NCBI RefSeq assembly: GCF_026262575.1
Contig: NZ_JAPKFL010000024.1
Location: 20,910 to 84,909, forward strand
Origin: Streptomyces marinisediminis
Lineage (GTDB): Bacteria > Actinomycetota > Actinomycetes > Streptomycetales > Streptomycetaceae
Direction of reading: 5' to 3'
Length of the DNA stretch: 64,000 nucleotides
The position numbers were made by a program, and so were the translations under genes. The notes under the pieces are model-generated. The model was not told the origin of the DNA, ran no database searches, and saw only the letters and a list, made by a program, of their open reading frames with translations. This document shows, in pieces, positions 8,523 to 18,104 of the stretch (its first letter is position 1; every line of letters starts with the position of its first letter).

Positions 8523-9479
8523 TCAGCGGGCGGTCAGCCCGGCGGTCATGGCCTCGGTGTTGGCGCGCATCAGCGCGAGGTAGGTGTCCGCGCCGCCGCC
8601 CTTCTCGGTGAGCGACTCGGAGTGCAGCGCGACCACGCGGACGTCGCCGCCCAGCTCGTCGCGCAGGACGTCGGCCAGCCGCCGCGGCTGGGAGGAGTCG
8701 GCGAAGATCGTGCGCACCCCCGCCTCGCGCATGGCCACGGTGAGGGAGCGCAGGTCGGAGGAGCTGGGCGAGGCGAGAGTGCTGCCGCTGGGGACGACGG
8801 CTCCGACGACGCGGAAGCCGAAGCGGTCGGCGAGGTAGCCGAAGACGTGGTGGTTGGTCACCAGGGCCCGGCGGTCCTCGGGCACGCGGGCGAAGGTCCG
8901 CGTCATCCAGGAGGCGAGGTCCGCCAGTTCCCCGCCGTAGCGCTCGGCGTTGCCGTGCACGGCCTCCCGGTCGACCCCTTCGACGTGCTCGGCGATCCGG
9001 TCGGCGATGAGGTCGACGGCCGTGCGCATCCGGTCGGGATCGGTCCAGAAGTGCGGATCGGGCCGACCGCCGCCGTCCGCAGGGCCGCCGTCGTCGGTCC
9101 GGTAGGTCAGCGGGTCGACGGCCGCGGCGACCTCGAAGACGGGCACGCCCGCCCGGCGGGCGTTGCCGACGTGCCGCAGGACGTTCTCCTCCAGGCCGAG
9201 TCCGTTGAACACCACGAGGTCGGCCCCTTCCAGGGTGGCCGCCTCGACCGCGGACAGCGCGAAGGAGTGCGGGTCGGCGCCTGGCCGCATCAAGACGGTG
9301 ACCTCGGCCTCGTCACCGGCGATCTCGCGCGTGACGTCCCCGAGGATGTTGGTCGTCACCACCACCTGCGGCCGGTCGCCCGCGGCCTGGCACGCCGGGA
9401 GGGCCCCGAGCGCGAGGAGGACTCCCACGAGCAGCGGGATCGGACGGCGGAGCAGTCCGTGCGCGGCGTTCCGTCTCAT
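8523..9479 (-). CDS. aztC: Zinc-binding lipoprotein of ABC importer AztC
   Basis: 318-aa cluster A-I metal-binding protein anchored by Cys30 (LGALPAC). Metal-ligand positions typical of ZnuA/AztC are visible: His71 (ADPHSF), His143 (RPDPHFW), His210/211 (TNHHVFGY) and Asp261 (IFADSSQ). The long His-rich flexible loop of ZnuA is absent; it is replaced by a short Asp/Gly loop (TDDGGPADGGGRPDPH). That fits the AztC branch, which receives zinc from AztD. The start ATG overlaps the stop of the upstream aztD paralogue by 4 nt, so the two are translationally coupled. Confidence 0.9.
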   Translation of the reverse strand: MRRNAAHGLLRRPIPLLVGVLLALGALPACQAAGDRPQVVVTTNILGDVTREIAGDEAEVTVLMRPGADPHSFALSAVEAATLEGADLVVFNGLGLEENVLRHVGNARRAGVPVFEVAAAVDPLTYRTDDGGPADGGGRPDPHFWTDPDRMRTAVDLIADRIAEHVEGVDREAVHGNAERYGGELADLASWMTRTFARVPEDRRALVTNHHVFGYLADRFGFRVVGAVVPSGSTLASPSSSDLRSLTVAMREAGVRTIFADSSQPRRLADVLRDELGGDVRVVALHSESLTEKGGGADTYLALMRANTEAMTAGLTAR

Positions 9480-10717
9480 CGGCCCGTCTCCACCATCAGG
9501 CCCGGCCGGATGTCCAGCTCGAAGGTGCGGGCGAGGCGCAGGGAGTCGTGGTAGTCGATCTCCGCGACCCGCCTTCCGGCCGGGTCACTGACGTAGGCGC
9601 GGCTGTCGTCCACGGCGATCACCGGCGCGCCCGGCTCACCGGCACGGGTCCCCGCCGGCTCGGGCAGGGCGTTCAGCGCCACCTGCGCGGTGCGCCTGCC
9701 GCTGGCCACGTCGAAGCCGCGCAGGGTGCCGTCCGTGCCAAGGGTGAGCAGGGGCGCGCCCTCGCCCGCGGTGTTGGCCGCGAGGACGGGCCCCGTCTCC
9801 ACCCGCCGCCAGGTGCGGTCGGTGACGTCCAGGACCCACACGGCCGCGTCCCCGGCCGGCGCCGTGAGCGTGTCGCTCCCGGGCCGGAGCCGGAAGTCGG
9901 TGGCCCGTTCCGCCTCCGGCACGCCGTCGGGGTACGGGATCTCGACCGCCTCGAAGTCCGCGCCCTCGGCCCGGACCAGGACAGCGCCGTCGGCGCAGCC
10001 GAGCACGACGCCGCGCCGGGTCACGGCGTCGCCGCGCGGCTCGCGGCACGGCGTCTCCAGCGTGGCCGTCTCCTCGCCCGCGCCGTCGAGGACACGCACC
10101 CCCGCCCCCTCGGCGCCGGGGACGGCCACGAGGTGGTCGCGGAAGGGGATCACGGCGGCGTACCGCCCCGCGAGGTCGCGGCCCGCGCCGATCCGTCCGT
10201 GCTCCAGGTCGTCGCGCCGGTAGAGCGCCGCGCCCTCCGCCTCGGTCGTCACGGCGGTGACGGACGCGTCGCCGCGGACACCGGCGTCCTTCCCCGCGGG
10301 TATCCGGCCGACGGTGCGTATGTCCGCGCGGTAGTAGTGGACGTGGTCGCCGTGGTCCACCGCCCAGGCGCCGGCGTCCAGGACCGACAGGCCGTCGTCG
10401 GTGCGGAAGTAGCCGAACCGCCCGTCCGTGGTCAGCGCGGTGGCGCCCTCGACCGGCGGGACGTCGTGCGTCTGCCCGGTGACGAGGTCCAGCACCCGCG
10501 TCTGGCCGCTGGCGGGATCGTTCAGCACCAGACGTGACTGCTGCTCGGCGGACTCCTCGGCCCCGGGGACGTGGCCGTGCGGCGGCGGGGCGGACGGCGG
10601 TGGACCGCCGGCGGAGCCGCCGCCGTCCGCGGCGCACCCGGCCCCGAGAACGGCGGCGAGCGCGAGCGAGGCGGCGAGCGAAGTGCGGTGTCGGGCGGCA
10701 GGCTTGGGGACGGTCAT
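9476..10717 (-). CDS. AztD-like zinc metallochaperone paralogue, lipoprotein
   Basis: 413-aa lipoprotein (lipobox AVLGAGC, Cys28) with the same propeller architecture as AztD. Repeating units include FGYFRTDDGLSVLDAGAWAV and GTLRGFDVASGRR. It carries two His clusters not found in the downstream copy: PPPHGHVPG near residue 47 and VDHGDHVHYYR near residue 120. These are likely metal sites. It overlaps both neighbours by 4 nt (aztB stop with this start, this stop with aztC start), so it is embedded in the operon core. Sequence identity with the downstream aztD appears low. Whether it hands zinc to AztC or senses/stores it is unknown. Confidence 0.75.
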   Translation of the reverse strand: MTVPKPAARHRTSLAASLALAAVLGAGCAADGGGSAGGPPPSAPPPHGHVPGAEESAEQQSRLVLNDPASGQTRVLDLVTGQTHDVPPVEGATALTTDGRFGYFRTDDGLSVLDAGAWAVDHGDHVHYYRADIRTVGRIPAGKDAGVRGDASVTAVTTEAEGAALYRRDDLEHGRIGAGRDLAGRYAAVIPFRDHLVAVPGAEGAGVRVLDGAGEETATLETPCREPRGDAVTRRGVVLGCADGAVLVRAEGADFEAVEIPYPDGVPEAERATDFRLRPGSDTLTAPAGDAAVWVLDVTDRTWRRVETGPVLAANTAGEGAPLLTLGTDGTLRGFDVASGRRTAQVALNALPEPAGTRAGEPGAPVIAVDDSRAYVSDPAGRRVAEIDYHDSLRLARTFELDIRPGLMVETGR

Positions 10718-11643
10718 GAGTGGCGCACTCCCGTGTCGGCTGGGCGGCGGTCGTCGAAGGAGGCCGCGGCGTCCGCGCGCCCGGGGGCACCCGGCCCGGC
10801 GGCGGCCGCCGCGGCGGGGCGGCGCGTGGGGGAGAACCGGAGGGCGGCGGCCGCCCGGGAGAGGAAGAACTGGGCGACGGCGAGGGCCGCGATGGTGGCC
10901 CCGGCCGCGGTGTCCAGGTGCCAGGAGAGGAGCAGTCCGCAGCACGTGGCCGTCGCGCCCAGCGCGGCCGCCCCGGCCATCACCCCGTGGACGCTCCGCG
11001 CCCACGGCAGGGCCGCGGCGGGCGGCGCGATGAGCAGGCCGAGGACGAGCAGGGTGCCCACGATGTGGAAGGAGGCCACGATCGCCAGCGTCAGCAGGCC
11101 CAGCAGGGCTGCGTGCGCCCACCGCGGACGCAGCCCGAGGGTGTGTGCCTTGCGCTCGTCGAAGGCCAGCGCGAGGAAGGCCCGGTGCCCCAGCGCGGTG
11201 ACCGCCAGTGCGACGGCGAGGGCGACGGCGAGCACGAGCAGGTCCCCCGCGCCGACGGCGAGGACGTCGCCGAAGAGGAACCCGGTCAGGTCGACGGCGA
11301 ACGACTGGGAACGGGAGACGATGATCACGCCGAGCGACAGCATGCCCACGAACAGCAGCCCGATGCCCGTGTCCTGCGACAGCCGCGGGGCGCGCCCGAG
11401 CACGCTGACCCCGGCGGCCATCACCACCGCGCTCACCGCGGCGCCGACGAGCAGGTGACTCCCGAGCAGGGCCGCGACCGCGACGCCCGGGAGCAGGCCG
11501 TGGGACATCGCGTCGCCGAGGAAGGCCATGCCCCGGAGTACGACCCAGGTTCCGGCCAGCGCCGTGACGGCGGACACCAGCAGGCCGCCCACCAGCGCTC
11601 TTTGCACGAAGGTCACCTCGAAGGGACCCGTCAACCACTCCAT
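10714..11643 (-). CDS. aztB: Zinc ABC transporter permease AztB
   Basis: 309-aa membrane subunit of the ABC-3 (ZnuB/MntB) family with about eight to nine hydrophobic helices. Signature stretches are GTWVVLRGMAFLGDAMSHGL (residues about 30-50) and DTGIGLLFVGMLSLGVIIV. An Ala/Pro-rich cytoplasmic tail follows. The ATG at 11643 lies only 8 nt from the nearest edge of an overlapping -10 element, so the transcript may be leaderless or nearly so. It shares a bidirectional, Zur-box-containing promoter with aztA and is coupled by ATGA to the following gene. Confidence 0.9.
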   Translation of the reverse strand: MEWLTGPFEVTFVQRALVGGLLVSAVTALAGTWVVLRGMAFLGDAMSHGLLPGVAVAALLGSHLLVGAAVSAVVMAAGVSVLGRAPRLSQDTGIGLLFVGMLSLGVIIVSRSQSFAVDLTGFLFGDVLAVGAGDLLVLAVALAVALAVTALGHRAFLALAFDERKAHTLGLRPRWAHAALLGLLTLAIVASFHIVGTLLVLGLLIAPPAAALPWARSVHGVMAGAAALGATATCCGLLLSWHLDTAAGATIAALAVAQFFLSRAAAALRFSPTRRPAAAAAAGPGAPGRADAAASFDDRRPADTGVRHS

Positions 11644-11651
11644 GCCGCCAC

Positions 11652-11673
11652 ACTATAATGAAAATGATTGTCA
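11652..11673. promoter_or_regulatory. Zur box on a bidirectional azt promoter
   Basis: TGAAAATGATTGTCA at 11659-11673 is a 7-1-7 palindrome with one mismatch and matches the streptomycete Zur-box pattern. It overlaps the last base of a plus-strand -10 box, TATAAT (11654-11659, for aztA). It lies immediately upstream of a minus-strand -10 box, TATAGT (11657-11652, for aztB). Zur bound with zinc would therefore block both promoters at once. It is the only clearly AT-rich stretch in the neighbourhood. Confidence 0.85.
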
Positions 11674-11691
11674 CTACAGACTGAGGTCTCC

Positions 11692-12384
11692 GTGCCTGCT
11701 CCTCACCGCTTCCCCCGCGCCCGCCTGACCGCGCTCGACGCGGGCTACCCCGGCAGACCGGTGCTGCACGGCGTCACCACCGACCTACCGGCGTCGGCCC
11801 TCACGTCCCTGATCGGCCCCAACGGCAGCGGCAAGTCGACGCTCCTGGGCGTCCTGGCCGGGGTGATCGCGCCCGCGTCCGGCACCGTGCACCACGAGGG
11901 CGGCCGCGCCCCCGCCTTCGTCCCGCAGCGCGGCGCCGTGAGCGACGCCCTGCCCCTGACCGTGCGCCAAACCGTCGAGATGGCACGCTGGCGCGCCCGC
12001 GGCCTGTGGCGGCGCCTGACCCGGGAGGACCACACCGTCGTCGACGACGCGCTGGCCCGCCTCGGTGTCGAGCACCTCGCCGCGCGGCAACTGGGCGAGC
12101 TGTCCGGCGGGCAGCGCCAGCGCGCCTTCATCGCCCAGGGCGTCGCCCAACAGTCCGACCTGCTCCTGCTCGACGAACCGTGCACGGGGCTCGACCCCAA
12201 GGTGCGGCAGGGCATCGAGGAGCTGCTCGCCGACCTCGTCGCCACCGGCGTCACCGTGGTCCAGGCCACCCACGACCTGGCCTCCGCCCGCGCCGGACAC
12301 CACTGCCTCCTGCTGCGCGACGGCCACCTCGCGGCCGCGGGCCCCCCGGCCGCCGTCCTCCCCGCGGCCTTCCCCACGTCGTGA
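11692..12384 (+). CDS. aztA: Zinc ABC transporter ATP-binding protein AztA
   Basis: 230-aa ATPase. Walker A is GPNGSGKST, the signature is LSGGQRQRAF and Walker B is LLLLDEPCTGLD, followed by the H-loop ATHD. The C-terminus is short (HLAAAGPPAAVLPAAF), as in metal importers. I chose the GTG at 11692: it has GAGG 5 nt upstream and lies outside the operator. The TTG at 11668 falls inside the Zur box but could serve a leaderless transcript. It is divergent from aztB, with which it forms the importer together with AztC and the AztD chaperones. Confidence 0.9.
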   Translation: MPAPHRFPRARLTALDAGYPGRPVLHGVTTDLPASALTSLIGPNGSGKSTLLGVLAGVIAPASGTVHHEGGRAPAFVPQRGAVSDALPLTVRQTVEMARWRARGLWRRLTREDHTVVDDALARLGVEHLAARQLGELSGGQRQRAFIAQGVAQQSDLLLLDEPCTGLDPKVRQGIEELLADLVATGVTVVQATHDLASARAGHHCLLLRDGHLAAAGPPAAVLPAAFPTS

Positions 12385-12737
12385 CCGCCACCCTCCCGGC
12401 GCCACGCGCCCGCTCCACGCTCGGGCGCCCACCGCCCCTCCCCCGCCACCGGTCACCGGACGGGCAGGCACGCACGGAGGCCACTGGGCCGCCGAGGCTG
12501 CCGAGGCAGGAAGGCCGAGAACGTGGGGGCGCGCGTGGGCGCGCGACCGGGGTAAGGGTGCGCCCCACGCGCTCCCGGTTCACTCCTTGGCGTTAACGGT
12601 GCCGGCTCTGGCCCTCCCCCGTACCCGTCTTCGCCGATGCTCGGGGGCGGCCCGCGCCATGCGGGAGGAACGCCGTCCGCGTTCTCCCGCCCGCCTGGCC
12701 GTCCCGCACGCCCACCCCGCAAAAGAAGACGGCTCAC
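12385..12737. other. Intergenic region, aztA to urease operon
   Basis: No credible gene. A GC-rich imperfect hairpin (arm 12531-12544 with arm 12560-12572) could terminate aztA transcription. The sequence around 12595 (GTTAACGG) is the only locally AT-richer spot, and no clear promoter could be assigned to the urease genes. Open frames here read as repetitive Arg/Pro and look like chance. Confidence 0.5.
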
Positions 12738-13514
12738 ATGCACTTGACTCCGCACGAGCAGGAGCGCCTGCTCGTCCACGTCGCGGCCGACGTGGCGCGA
12801 AAGCGTCGCGACCGGGGCCTGCTCCTCAACCACCCCGAGGCGATGGCGCTGCTGACCGCCCACGTCTTCGAGGCGGCGCGGGACGGCAGGACGGTCAGCG
12901 ACATCATGGACTCGGGCCGACGGGTCCTCACCCGGGACGACGTGATGGCCGGCGTCCCGGAGATGATCAAGAACGTCCAGGTGGAGGCCACGTTCCCGGA
13001 CGGCACCAAGCTGGTCACCATCCACGACCCGTTCCCGGAGGCCGCGGAGGAGCCCGGGGTCCACCCGGGCAAGGTCGAGCACCCCCGGCCACCGCGGAAG
13101 CCGGGGTGCCCGGTCGACTGCGCCGCCGATGACGACCCCTGCGCGTGCGGCGATCCGGAGGCGGACGCGGCCGTCTGGTACGAGGCGATCGAGTTCAACC
13201 GTGCCACGGTCGGCGGCAAGAAGGTGATCAAGGTGCGGAACACCGCGGACCGCCCCGTCCAGGTCGGCTCCCACTACCACTTCGCCGAGGTCAACCCGGG
13301 GCTGGAGGTCGTCGAGAACCCGCTCGGCACGCCCGTCGCGGGTGTGCCGCTCAGCCAGTGCGCGGAGGCCAGGGGCCGACGGCTCAACATCGCCGCGGGC
13401 ACGTCCGTGCGCTTCGAGCCGGGCGACGAGTGCTGTGTCGAGCTGGTGGAGATCGAGGGCGACGCCGCGGGCGACCCGTCCAGGATTCTGGGACTGCGCG
13501 AGGGGACCGTCTGA
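12738..13514 (+). CDS. ureAB: Urease gamma-beta fusion subunit
   Basis: 258-aa structural subunit in which UreA (gamma, residues 1-100: LTPHEQERLLVHVAADVARK, NHPEAMALLTAHVFEAARDG, VTIHDPF) is fused to UreB (beta, from about residue 146: YEAIEFNRATVGGKKVIKVR, SHYHFAEVNP, AAGTSVRFEPGD). Fusions of this order occur in some bacteria. The linker (101-145) is unusual: it is Pro-rich and carries four Cys in a CPVDC...CAC arrangement (Cys124, 128, 135, 137) followed by acidic residues. It forms the urease trimer with UreC, whose start overlaps this stop by one base (TGATG). The start ATG follows AAAAGAAG. Confidence 0.93.
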   Translation: MHLTPHEQERLLVHVAADVARKRRDRGLLLNHPEAMALLTAHVFEAARDGRTVSDIMDSGRRVLTRDDVMAGVPEMIKNVQVEATFPDGTKLVTIHDPFPEAAEEPGVHPGKVEHPRPPRKPGCPVDCAADDDPCACGDPEADAAVWYEAIEFNRATVGGKKVIKVRNTADRPVQVGSHYHFAEVNPGLEVVENPLGTPVAGVPLSQCAEARGRRLNIAAGTSVRFEPGDECCVELVEIEGDAAGDPSRILGLREGTV

Positions 13515-15481
13515 TGGGCAGCCGACGGGATGGGAAACAGAGCAACGTGCTGACGCGGGCGGAGTACACCGCCCTGTACGGGCCCACCACCCGGGACCGC
13601 GTCCGGCTCGCGGACACGGAGCTGACCGTGGAGATCGAGGCCGACTGGAGCGGCGGGCCGGAGCACAGCGGCAACGAGATGATCTTCGGTGGCGGCAAGG
13701 TGATCCGCGAGTCGATGGGGATGTCACACCTCCCCACGGACGGGGGCGGCGACGCGTCGCGCAGGCCCGTCGACACGGTGATCACCGGCGCGCTGATCCT
13801 CGACTGGTGGGGTGTGGTCAAGGCCGACGTCGGCATCCGCGACGGCGCGATCGCCGCCATCGGCAAGGCGTACAACCCCGAGACGATGCACCCGGTCCGG
13901 GACTTCGAGCAGCCGGCCCGGCACCGCGCCGACCCCTCCGACACGCTGCCGCCGACGGTGGAGCCGACGAACTTCGTGGTCGGCCCGAGCACCGAGGTGA
14001 TCTCCGGCAACGGGCGGTTCCTGACCGCGGGCGGCGTCGACACCCATGTCCACTTCATCTGTCCCGGAGAGATCCACGAGGCCCTGGCCTCGGGCGTGAC
14101 CACCCTCATCGGCGGCGGGACCGGCCCCGCCGAGGGCAGCACGGCCACCACGGTGACGCCGGGCCCGTGGCACATCAGCCGGATGTTCACGGCGCTGGAC
14201 GAGTTCCCGGTCAACATCGGGCTGCTCGGCAAGGGCAGCACGATGAGCAAGGAGGCGCTCCACGAGCAGGTGGACGCCGGAGTCTGCGGCCTCAAGATCC
14301 ACGAGGACTGGGGCGCCACACCCGCCGTGATCGACAACGCCCTGGAGGTCTGCGCTGACCGCGGCATCCAGTTGGCCCTGCACGCCGACTCGCTCAACGA
14401 GTCCGGCTTCCTCGACAGCACCCGCGACGCCTTCCGCGGGCGCCCCGTGCACATCTTCCACGTCGAGGGCGCCGGCGGTGGCCACGCGCCGGACATGATC
14501 GAGCTGGTCAAGGAGAGGAACGTCCTGCCCGCCTCGACCAACCCGACCCGCCCGCTGACGCTGAACACCGTCAAGGAGCACGTCGACATGATGGTGGTCT
14601 GCCACCACCTCAACCCCGACATCCCGGCGGACATGGCGTTCGCCGACTCCCGCATCCGGCCGTCCACCATGGCCGCGGAGGACCTCCTGCACGACATGGG
14701 CGCCATCTCGATGATGTCCTCCGACGCCCAGGCGATGGGCCGCATCGGCGAGATGATCATGCGGACCTGGCAGACCGCGCACGTCATGAAGTGCCGCTAC
14801 GGCCCGCTGGAGCGGGACCTCGCGGACGCGAGGTCCCGCGCGCGAGAGGCGGACGCCGGCCGGGCGCGCCCCGGCGGCGAGCCGGCGCCGAACGACAACT
14901 ACCGGGCCCGCCGTTACGTCGCCAAGTACACCGTCAACCCGGCGATCACCCACGGCATCGACGGGTACGTCGGCTCCGTGGAGCCGGGGAAGCTCGCCGA
15001 CCTGGTGCTGTGGGAGCCGAAGTTCTTCGGCGTGAAGATCCACATGGTCGTCAAGGGCGGCCAGCTCGCCTACGCGCAGGTCGGTGACGCCAACGCGTCG
15101 ATCCCCACGCCGCAGCCCTACCTGCCCCGGAAGGTCTGGGGCTCCACCGGCCGCGCCCCGGGGCGCAACGCGTACAACTTCGTGGCCGACGAGCGGGTGG
15201 CGCTCCGGCTGAACGGCGGGACGGACGCGGACGGCACCGCGCACGAGGGCCTCGGCACCGGCAAGACGTTCGTGCCGATCGCGAGCACCCGGGACGTCAC
15301 CAAGGCGGACATGAAACTGAACGACACGGTGCCCGAGAGCCTCGCAGTCGACCACGACAGCTTCGAGGTCACCATCGGCGGCGCCACCACGGGGGACACC
15401 CGCACCGTGCTCGACGGCGCGACCGTACCCCGGGCCTACGTCACCGACCTCCCCCTGGCGCAGCGGTACTTCCTCTTCTGA
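13514..15481 (+). CDS. ureC: Urease alpha (catalytic) subunit
   Basis: 655-aa nickel enzyme hydrolysing urea to ammonia and carbamate. All active-site residues are present: His178 and His180 (DTHVHF), Lys261 for carbamylation (CGLKIHEDW), His290 (LHAD), His324 (GGGHAPD) and Asp404 (MSSDAQAMGR). The mobile flap Cys-His-His is at 363-365 (VVCHHLNPDIPADM). The protein is about 80 residues longer than the usual 570. The excess lies in an insertion around HPVRDFEQPARHRADP (about residues 130-160) and a charged Arg/Ala/Pro loop after PLERD (about 436-460). These insertions contact none of the metal ligands. Accessory genes follow downstream. Confidence 0.93.
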   Translation: MGSRRDGKQSNVLTRAEYTALYGPTTRDRVRLADTELTVEIEADWSGGPEHSGNEMIFGGGKVIRESMGMSHLPTDGGGDASRRPVDTVITGALILDWWGVVKADVGIRDGAIAAIGKAYNPETMHPVRDFEQPARHRADPSDTLPPTVEPTNFVVGPSTEVISGNGRFLTAGGVDTHVHFICPGEIHEALASGVTTLIGGGTGPAEGSTATTVTPGPWHISRMFTALDEFPVNIGLLGKGSTMSKEALHEQVDAGVCGLKIHEDWGATPAVIDNALEVCADRGIQLALHADSLNESGFLDSTRDAFRGRPVHIFHVEGAGGGHAPDMIELVKERNVLPASTNPTRPLTLNTVKEHVDMMVVCHHLNPDIPADMAFADSRIRPSTMAAEDLLHDMGAISMMSSDAQAMGRIGEMIMRTWQTAHVMKCRYGPLERDLADARSRAREADAGRARPGGEPAPNDNYRARRYVAKYTVNPAITHGIDGYVGSVEPGKLADLVLWEPKFFGVKIHMVVKGGQLAYAQVGDANASIPTPQPYLPRKVWGSTGRAPGRNAYNFVADERVALRLNGGTDADGTAHEGLGTGKTFVPIASTRDVTKADMKLNDTVPESLAVDHDSFEVTIGGATTGDTRTVLDGATVPRAYVTDLPLAQRYFLF

Positions 15482-15490
15482 ACCACGGTC

Positions 15491-15528
15491 CGGGCCCGGC
15501 CGCCCCACACACATCGCGGCCGGGCCCG
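15491..15528 (+). terminator. Intercistronic hairpin between ureC and ureF
   Basis: Perfect 13-bp GC stem (15491-15503 with 15516-15528) and 12-nt loop, in the 87-nt gap after ureC. It probably attenuates transcription into the accessory genes or stabilises the upstream mRNA, so that structural subunits exceed the accessory proteins. Confidence 0.6.
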
Positions 15529-15568
15529 GCCCGCCCCGGGCCACCACACGAAAGGCAGCCGCCCACTG

Positions 15569-16243
15569 ATGAGCCGTGCCGCACTGCTCCTGCTGGCCGA
15601 CGGCCGCTTCCCCGCCGGCGGGCACGCCCACTCCGGCGGCGTCGAGGCCGCGGTCGCCCGCCGGGCCGTACACGACACCGCCAGCCTGGAGGCGTTCTGC
15701 CGCGGGCGCCTGCACACCACGGGCCTGACCACGGCCGGGCTGTCCGCCGCGGCGGCCGCCGGGCACGACGCGCTGCTGCTGGACGACGCCGCCGACGCGC
15801 GCACCCCCGCCCCCGCGCTGCGCGCCGTCTCGCGCCGGCTCGGCCGGCAGATGACGCGCGCGGCACGCGCCACCTTCCCGTCCGCCGCGCTGGAGCGCCT
15901 GGCCGCGCACCGTCCCCAGGGCGCCCACCAGCCCGTCGTCCTGGGCCTCACCGCCCGGGCCGCCGGACTCACCCCGGTGGACGCCGCCCACGCCGCCGCG
16001 TACGAGAGCGCCGGCGGCCCGGCCACCGCGGCGGTGCGTCTGCTGAGCCTCGACCCCCTGGACGCCTCGCGGGTCCTGGCGCGTCTCGGCGTCGAGACCG
16101 ACCGCGTCGCCACGGCGGCCGCCGACGCCGCGGCCCGGGTGGCGGCCGAGGGCGTCGACGCCCTGCCCTCGGCCTCCTCACCCCTGCTCGACATCACCGG
16201 AGAGCAGCACGCCGCCTGGACCGTCCGCCTCTTCGCCTCCTGA
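15569..16243 (+). CDS. ureF: Urease accessory protein UreF
   Basis: 224-aa all-helical accessory protein. Family features are the N-terminal LLLLADGRFPAGGHAHSGG (the L-x-D-x-x-F-P-x-G-x-x-x-H-S-x-G motif) and the helix AAYESAGGPATAAVRLLSLD. UreF scaffolds UreD and UreG on the apo-urease and gates UreG GTPase activity during nickel insertion. The start ATG follows CGAAAGGCAG. It is 37 nt upstream of ureG and lies after the intercistronic hairpin. Confidence 0.88.
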   Translation: MSRAALLLLADGRFPAGGHAHSGGVEAAVARRAVHDTASLEAFCRGRLHTTGLTTAGLSAAAAAGHDALLLDDAADARTPAPALRAVSRRLGRQMTRAARATFPSAALERLAAHRPQGAHQPVVLGLTARAAGLTPVDAAHAAAYESAGGPATAAVRLLSLDPLDASRVLARLGVETDRVATAAADAAARVAAEGVDALPSASSPLLDITGEQHAAWTVRLFAS

Positions 16244-16280
16244 CCACCCTCCCCACCACCTCCTACCCGACGGAGTCACC

Positions 16281-16966
<686 letters not shown>

Positions 16967-16970
<4 letters not shown>

Positions 16971-17833
16971 CCCCCGTCGCCCAACGCGCCGAGCGGCCCG
17001 CCGACCCGCCGGGCGCCCCGCCCGCCGACGCCCCGCCCGCCGACGTTCAGGAGCCGCCCGCGCACCCCGACGCGGTGCGGGCCACCGCCCACATCCGCGC
17101 CGCGCACAACGGACGCGTCACCACCCTCCCGCGCCTGCGCGGCGACGGCCCCTTCCACCTGCGCCGCGTGCGCACCCGGGGCAACTCCGCCACGGTGGGG
17201 ATCATCGGGGCGATGAGCGCCCCACTCGGCGGCGACCGCCTCGCCCTGGACATCATCGCCGAGGAGGGCGCCGAGCTCGAGGTCACCACGGCGGCGGCCA
17301 CGCTCGCGCTGCGCGGCCCCACCACCGCGGCGGCCACCTACGACGTGCGGCTGACCGCCGGGGAGCACGCCCACCTGCGCTGGCTGCCGCAGCCGCTGAT
17401 CAGCGCCGCCGGCAGCAACCTGCGCCAGACCTGCACCGTCGAACTCGCCGCCACCGCACGCCTGGTGCTGCGGGAGGAACAGCTCCTGGGCCGGGCCGGG
17501 GAGGAACCGGGCCACCTCGTCAGCCGCATCCTGGTCCGCCGCGCCGGACGCACACTGCTCGACCAGCAGGCGGCGTACGGGCACCCGGAACCCGGATGGG
17601 ACGGCCCGGCCGTCCTCGACGGCCACCGCGCCGTCGGCCAACTCCTGCTGGTGGGCCCGGAGCTGGCCGTCCACCGCGACCCCGTGCTGCTCGGCGAGGG
17701 CTCCCGCGACGGGTGCGCCGTCCTCGCGCCACTCGCCGGCGGCCCCGCCCTCCTCGCCACCGCCGTGGCCCCCACCTCCTCCACCCTGCGCACCCTCCTC
17801 GACACCGCCCACGCCCACGCCCTCCCGCGGTAG
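16967..17833 (+). CDS. ureD: Urease accessory protein UreD
   Basis: 288-aa nickel chaperone, the last gene of the operon and translationally coupled to ureG by GTGA. An Ala/Pro-rich N-terminal extension (about 30 residues) precedes the conserved beta-rich core: GGDRLALDIIAEEGAELEVT, LRWLPQPLI (the typical WxPxPLI motif) and REEQLLGRAGEEPG. UreD forms the channel through which nickel reaches the apo-enzyme. Its sequence is poorly conserved in general, but the order F-G-D and the W-x-P motif make the call safe. About 270 bp of featureless sequence follow. Confidence 0.88.
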
Positions 17834-18104
17834 CACGACGAGGGCGAGGAGGGCCGGAGCCCCGGGCCAGGGCGACGGCACCGACAGCGTCGGCAGCAAA
17901 GCGCAGGCTGCCGACGCGGGCGCCCCACGACCGCCGGAACACCGGCTGACGCCCGCCATCCGCCAACGGGCTGGGCCGGGCCGCCGTAGCGTCCCCCACG
18001 CCCTGGCGCACGGGCTCGCCTAGGATGACGCCACAACATCTCAGCGGCCCGACGGGCTTCCTGGCCCGCCCCGCGCCCCCGGCGCGCGGCGGTCACCGGA
18101 GGAC

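Noticed and set aside
11668..11691. TTG start for AztA at 11668
   Set aside because: It falls inside the Zur box and adds eight non-conserved residues; GTG 11692 has its own ribosome binding site. A leaderless start cannot be fully excluded.
13724..15991. 755-aa minus-strand frame opposite ureC and ureF
   Set aside because: Antisense shadow of urease genes whose catalytic residues are all intact.
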